This document shows positions 5,384-7,742 of a DNA stretch of 7,742 bases, piece by piece (position 1 is the first letter of the stretch; every line of letters begins with the position of its first letter). This DNA comes from an uncultured Oscillospiraceae bacterium (GTDB lineage: Bacteria > Bacillota > Clostridia > Oscillospirales > Oscillospiraceae): contig CAAELC010000163.1 in NCBI GenBank assembly GCA_900756715.1, positions 1 to 7,742 of the forward strand, given 5' to 3'. The notes beneath the pieces were generated by a model, which ran no database searches, was not told the DNA's origin, and was given only the letters and a program-made list of their open reading frames with translations. The position numbers were made by a program, and so were the translations under genes.

Positions 5384-6361
5384 ATGTACAAGAAAATTCT
5401 CGCTCCCCTTCTGGCAGCACTGCTGCTGGCCCTTTGCGCCTGCGGCGGCTCTCCCGCCTCTCAGGCGCCGTGGGAGAGGTTATACGAGCAAACCGGCCAG
5501 CTGCTGCAGGAGCAGCCGGCCGCTCAGGTCGGCAGCGTCGGCGGGGAATGGGTCATCATCGGCCTCAGCCGCTCCGGGCTGCTCAGCCCTCAGGCCGCCC
5601 AGACCTATCTCAGTCAGGCGGAGGAGTATGTCCTCTCTGTTGGCAGTCCCCGGCTTCATCCCGCCAAATCCACCGATACCTCCCGCACGATTCTCGGCAT
5701 CACCGCCGCCGGCGGCGACGCCGGGGATGTAGGCGGTATAAACCTGTTGGCGGGCCTGACGGACCTGAACTATATAACCTATCAGGGAATCAACGGCCCT
5801 ATCTGGGCGCTGGTTGCGCTGGACTGCGGCGGATATGACCTGCCGTCCGCCGCTGAGGGGGACACCCCCGTCACCCGTCAGGCATTGGTAGACTATCTTC
5901 TCTCCCAGCAAACGCCCGATGGCGGCTGGGCGCTGGCGGGTTCCTCCGCCGATGTCGATCTGACCGCTATGGCTCTGACGGCTCTGGCCCCCTACGCATC
6001 CGCCGATGCCCGTGTCCGGCAGGCCGTAGAGCGGGCCCTCTCCCGTTTGTCTGCCATGCAGGAAGAAAACGGTGGCTTCGCCAGCTGGGGCACGGAAAGC
6101 AGTGAATCCTGTGCGCAGGTGGTGGTAGCCCTGTCCGCCCTTGGAATCGACGCCGCCTCAGACAGCCGCTTTGTCAAATCCGGCAACAGTGCGCTGGACG
6201 CTCTGTGCACTTTCGGCCTGGATGGCGGCGGCCTGCGCCACACAGCCGAAGAAACCGCCTCCAACGGCATGGCCACCGAGCAGGGCTACTATGCGCTTAC
6301 TGCTTATCATCGCTTCCTCTCCGGTCAGCCCCGTCTGTTCGACATGTCAGGCGGCCGTTGA
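5384..6361 (+). CDS. B12-riboswitch-controlled lipoprotein with prenyltransferase/transcobalamin-like alpha-helical repeats
   Basis: Predicted surface lipoprotein of 325 residues. The signal segment YKKILAPLLAALLLALCAC ends in a lipobox with Cys20. The mature part is a run of helical repeats of the alpha/alpha-toroid type shared by terpene cyclases, prenyltransferase beta subunits and the N-terminal domain of animal transcobalamin and intrinsic factor. Turn motifs of this fold are QQTPDGGWAL (175-184), QEENGGFASWG (226-236) and FGLDGGGLRH (277-286). They alternate with helices such as DVDLTAMALTALAPY (190-204), which resembles the VDTxAMA helix of transcobalamins. The catalytic DxDD of cyclases is absent, arguing for binding rather than catalysis. 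The protein ends after these repeats, with no C-terminal DUF4430-type cap domain. The start is set by AGGAGG (5371-5376), 7 nt before ATG. The upstream cobalamin riboswitch suggests corrinoid capture at the cell surface, possibly delivering to an uptake transporter not in this window. The family is well supported; the ligand is inferred. Confidence 0.85.
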   Translation: MYKKILAPLLAALLLALCACGGSPASQAPWERLYEQTGQLLQEQPAAQVGSVGGEWVIIGLSRSGLLSPQAAQTYLSQAEEYVLSVGSPRLHPAKSTDTSRTILGITAAGGDAGDVGGINLLAGLTDLNYITYQGINGPIWALVALDCGGYDLPSAAEGDTPVTRQALVDYLLSQQTPDGGWALAGSSADVDLTAMALTALAPYASADARVRQAVERALSRLSAMQEENGGFASWGTESSESCAQVVVALSALGIDAASDSRFVKSGNSALDALCTFGLDGGGLRHTAEETASNGMATEQGYYALTAYHRFLSGQPRLFDMSGGR

Positions 6362-6375
6362 TCCCGCTTTTTGTT
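6349..6375 (+). terminator. Weak intrinsic terminator overlapping the lipoprotein stop codon
   Basis: AGGCGG (6349-6354) pairs with CCGCTT (6364-6369, including one G-U pair) around a 9-nt loop that contains the TGA stop. It is followed by TTTGTT. The stem is short, so termination may be partial, but no better candidate exists before the next promoter at 6596. Confidence 0.4.
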
Positions 6376-6595
6376 CTATTTCTGCAAGGTGAGAAGCAAA
6401 TTTTCACTCAAAAGAAACTTTCCGGCAACTCTGTCCGCATCCCCCCCATTTTTAATAAAAATCCTCGCAAAATCCGCTCCATTTCTCCCTTAAATTCGCA
6501 TTTTTCTTCATAACAAACAAGCTATTTTTCATGTTTCGTGCAATGACTCTCCATTTTCTTTTAAATTCTTGTTGATTTCGCCCTTCCCCTCTCTG
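6376..6595. other. AT-rich intergenic stretch with no recognisable gene
   Basis: About 220 nt of A/T-rich sequence with T and A runs, clearly different in composition from the GC-rich flanks. I see no start codon with a ribosome binding site, no RNA gene and no repeat longer than chance. A long minus-strand open frame (7069-6452) crosses it, but that frame also runs through a terminator and an antisense gene and is not credible. Confidence 0.6.
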
Positions 6596-6624
6596 TTGAC
6601 TTTTTCTTTCAGGTAGCTTAGGAT
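6596..6624 (+). promoter_or_regulatory. Promoter of the 83-residue membrane peptide gene
   Basis: TTGACT (6596-6601) and TAGGAT (6619-6624) are 17 nt apart. Transcription would begin near 6631. The leader of about 65 nt contains a possible stem GGCGG/CCGCC with inner ATTTC/GAAAT (about 6634-6667). Confidence 0.7.
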
Positions 6625-6695
6625 GTGTCTCGTGGCGGTATTTCCCTGATAAGAAATCGGTCCGCCGCAAAGTTTCGCGAGAGGAGTTGTTCGCC

Positions 6696-6947
6696 ATGTT
6701 TTTCCAGTCAAATGCAGCCCATACTGCCCCCTGTGCGGCCGTCTCCTCATGCGGTGCGGCTTTTTGCTGCGCAAATACCGGTGCCATTTCTATGGACGCA
6801 GCTTTTGCTGCGTCCATTTTTATTTTTCTGGTACTGGTGTGCCTGTTGCCCCTGTCCGGTCTGATTGTCTCCCTGATTATGATTGGCCTGCTGCCCATTA
6901 TTCTGCTGACGATCACCCCGCCACACGGCCCGGGCCCACAAAGCTGA
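6696..6947 (+). CDS. 83-residue Cys/Ala-rich membrane peptide, function unknown
   Basis: Small gene with GAGAGGAG (6679-6686) placed 9 nt before ATG 6696. A TTG at 6687 in the same frame abuts the Shine-Dalgarno and is rejected. The N-terminal third is rich in Ala, Ser and Cys, with cysteines at 13, 19, 24 and 25. Residues 38-74 are strongly hydrophobic with Pro and Gly breaks (FIFLVLVCLLPLSGL, then IVSLIMIGLLPIILLTI), fitting two short membrane helices or one hairpin. The tail TPPHGPGPQS is short and soluble. It could be a membrane-inserting peptide or small membrane protein; I do not recognise a family. Promoter, ribosome binding site and strong terminator support an expressed unit. A terminator-like hairpin lies inside the frame (6792-6827), so an alternative is that the first part is a leader peptide for attenuation. 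Confidence 0.6.
   Translation: MFFQSNAAHTAPCAAVSSCGAAFCCANTGAISMDAAFAASIFIFLVLVCLLPLSGLIVSLIMIGLLPIILLTITPPHGPGPQS
6754..6827 (+). promoter_or_regulatory. Intragenic attenuator-like hairpins with terminator
   Basis: Segment GTGCGGC (6754-6760) pairs with GCTGCGC (6766-6772). A perfect 11-bp stem ATGGACGCAGC (6792-6802) with GCTGCGTCCAT (6807-6817) around TTTT is followed by TTTTATTTTT, a textbook intrinsic terminator shape. GCTGCG (6766-6771) could instead pair with CGCAGC (6797-6802) and block the terminator. All of this lies within the reading frame of the 83-residue peptide, between codons about 20 and 44. The fold is hand-drawn. Confidence 0.6.
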
Positions 6948-6962
6948 CCTGCAAAGCACAGC

Positions 6963-6999
6963 AAAGCGGCTCTGTCAATGTGGCAGAGCCGCTTTTTTT
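6963..6999 (+). terminator. Intrinsic terminator of the 83-residue peptide gene
   Basis: AGCGGCTCTG (6965-6974) pairs with CAGAGCCGCT (6984-6993), extended inward by TC/GG and outward by AA/TT, around the loop AATGT and followed by T7 (6993-6999). It lies 16 nt after the stop codon. Confidence 0.94.
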
Positions 7000-7028
7000 G
7001 CATCCCGGCCCCATGCCTGCGGATGCAT

Positions 7029-7080
7029 GGTGCAGCGCGCTCCCGGCATAGCGCCGCACCGGAAAACACGCCGGGCTTTT
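7029..7080 (+). promoter_or_regulatory. Mutually exclusive inverted repeats upstream of the AbiEi-like gene
   Basis: GGTGCaGCGC (7029-7038) pairs with GCGCcGCACC (7051-7060). Alternatively CCCGGC (7042-7047) pairs with GCCGGG (7070-7075), which is followed by CTTTT. The two cannot form together. AbiE-type antitoxins repress their own promoter by binding inverted repeats, so these may be an operator or a weak attenuator. No clear -35/-10 pair is seen in 7000-7095. Confidence 0.35.
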
Positions 7081-7095
7081 GAGAGGAGAAAGGTT

Positions 7096-7710
7096 ATGAA
7101 TCTGAATTATTCTGCCATGGTGCGTCAGCGGGTGGAGTCCATGCCCGCAGGCTCCGTCTTTTTCATTCAGGACTTTGCCGACATCGCCGGTGAAGATTCC
7201 GTCCGTCAGGCCCTGTGCCGTCTGGCCCGGCAGGGTACGATTCGCCGTTTGATGAACGGTGTGTTCGACAAACCCGCCGCCGACCCCCGCATCGGTACCT
7301 TCCCCCCGGCTCAGGCCGATCAGGTGGCCGCTGCGCTGGCACGGCACCGTCAGTGGGATATTGCCCCCTACGGCCGCACAGCCCTTGATCGGCTGGGTCT
7401 GACCCGGGTGCCCTCCCATGTGTCCACCTATGTCAGCACCGGCCCCTACAAGCGCTATAGCTGCTGCGGCCTCACGCTGGAGTTCCGCCATCGGGATGCC
7501 TGCGACATTTCCCCCTTTTCCCCCATCACCGTCACTGTGATGCAGGCGCTGGAGGCCCTCGGTCCCCAGCGGGTCGACCGGGAAACCGTGGCCCAGCTGC
7601 GCCGCCGTCTGCCCTCCGGCCAGTTGGCCGCACTGCGGGCAGACGCAGCGGATATCCCCGGCTGGATGGGCCGCGTTATGGATCAGATCTGCGTCAGCGA
7701 AGCTTCCTGA
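7096..7710 (+). CDS. DUF6088/AbiEi-like winged-helix antitoxin-type protein
   Basis: Protein of 204 residues resembling the DUF6088/AbiEi family, DNA-binding antitoxins of type IV toxin-antitoxin systems whose partner is an AbiEii nucleotidyltransferase. The N-terminal winged helix spans about 5-58: MVRQRVESMPAGSVFFIQDF, then a recognition segment SVRQALCRLARQGTIRRLMN and the wing VFDKP. The middle PYGRTALDRLGLTRVPSHV (91-109) is typical of the family's conserved core, followed by a beta-rich segment with YVSTGPYKRY and LEFRHRD and a helical C-terminus. AGGAG (7084-7088) lies 7 nt before ATG 7096; an in-frame ATG at 7027 has no such site. The gene is complete but only 32 nt follow it, with no start codon, so a toxin partner cannot be confirmed. 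Assignment is from sequence pattern only. Confidence 0.75.
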   Translation: MNLNYSAMVRQRVESMPAGSVFFIQDFADIAGEDSVRQALCRLARQGTIRRLMNGVFDKPAADPRIGTFPPAQADQVAAALARHRQWDIAPYGRTALDRLGLTRVPSHVSTYVSTGPYKRYSCCGLTLEFRHRDACDISPFSPITVTVMQALEALGPQRVDRETVAQLRRRLPSGQLAALRADAADIPGWMGRVMDQICVSEAS

Positions 7711-7742
7711 TTTCTCAACTGTCAAAACCGGCCATCGACATC

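Noticed and set aside
5073..5732. Plus-strand open frame starting inside the riboswitch
   Set aside because: It covers the aptamer and terminator and then runs out of frame with the lipoprotein gene; it has no ribosome binding site.
6452..7069. Minus-strand open frame of 205 codons across the AT-rich gap and the small membrane gene
   Set aside because: It crosses a strong terminator in the opposite sense and composition changes abruptly within it; no start signals.
5088..7543. 13-mer GTCACTGTGATGC shared by the riboswitch (5088-5100) and the AbiEi-like gene (7531-7543)
   Set aside because: In the second place it encodes ordinary Val-Thr-Val-Met codons and no other aptamer blocks surround it; most likely chance.
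6913..7725. Minus-strand open frame opposite the AbiEi-like gene
   Set aside because: The plus-strand gene has a ribosome binding site and family pattern; the antisense product is low-complexity Gly/His-rich.
1..7742. CRISPR array, insertion sequence or transposase
   Set aside because: No regularly spaced repeats, no terminal inverted repeats flanking a transposase-like frame, and no such protein motifs were seen.

Overview
The window looks like chromosomal DNA from a low-GC-lineage (Firmicutes/Clostridia) anaerobe with a fairly GC-rich genome, most plausibly a gut Oscillospiraceae-type organism. This rests on sigma-A style promoters with 17-nt spacers, AGGAGG-type ribosome binding sites, the redox repressor Rex, lipobox lipoproteins and strong intrinsic terminators. 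The taxonomic placement is inference; no marker gene was searched.

Layout. Positions 1-303 hold a minus-strand tRNA-Arg(CCG) and its promoter, back to back with the rex promoter. rex (303-932, +) is followed by a 47-residue Cys/Gly-rich membrane peptide (1010-1153, +). Both this unit and the converging minus-strand unit end at a bidirectional terminator (1160-1193). The minus-strand unit (4276 down to 1234) is a two-gene operon of an amino-acid-type solute-binding lipoprotein and a hybrid histidine kinase whose genes overlap by 11 nt, so the lipoprotein probably feeds a signal to the kinase. Next is a monocistronic 100-residue protein of unknown function (4788-4486, -) with its own promoter and terminator.

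Positions 4983-5383 (+) form a long regulated leader: promoter, cobalamin riboswitch aptamer, intrinsic terminator with a competing stem, and further stem-loops. It controls a 325-residue lipoprotein (5384-6361) built of prenyltransferase/transcobalamin-like alpha-helical repeats. The combination points to a cell-surface corrinoid-binding protein made when B12 is scarce, and it is the most interesting system here.

After an AT-rich non-coding stretch (6376-6595) comes an 83-residue Cys/Ala-rich membrane peptide gene (6696-6947). It has its own promoter and end terminator, plus an intrinsic-terminator-like hairpin inside the reading frame. The window closes with a DUF6088/AbiEi-like winged-helix protein (7096-7710), the antitoxin half of a possible type IV toxin-antitoxin pair; the expected toxin would lie beyond the edge.
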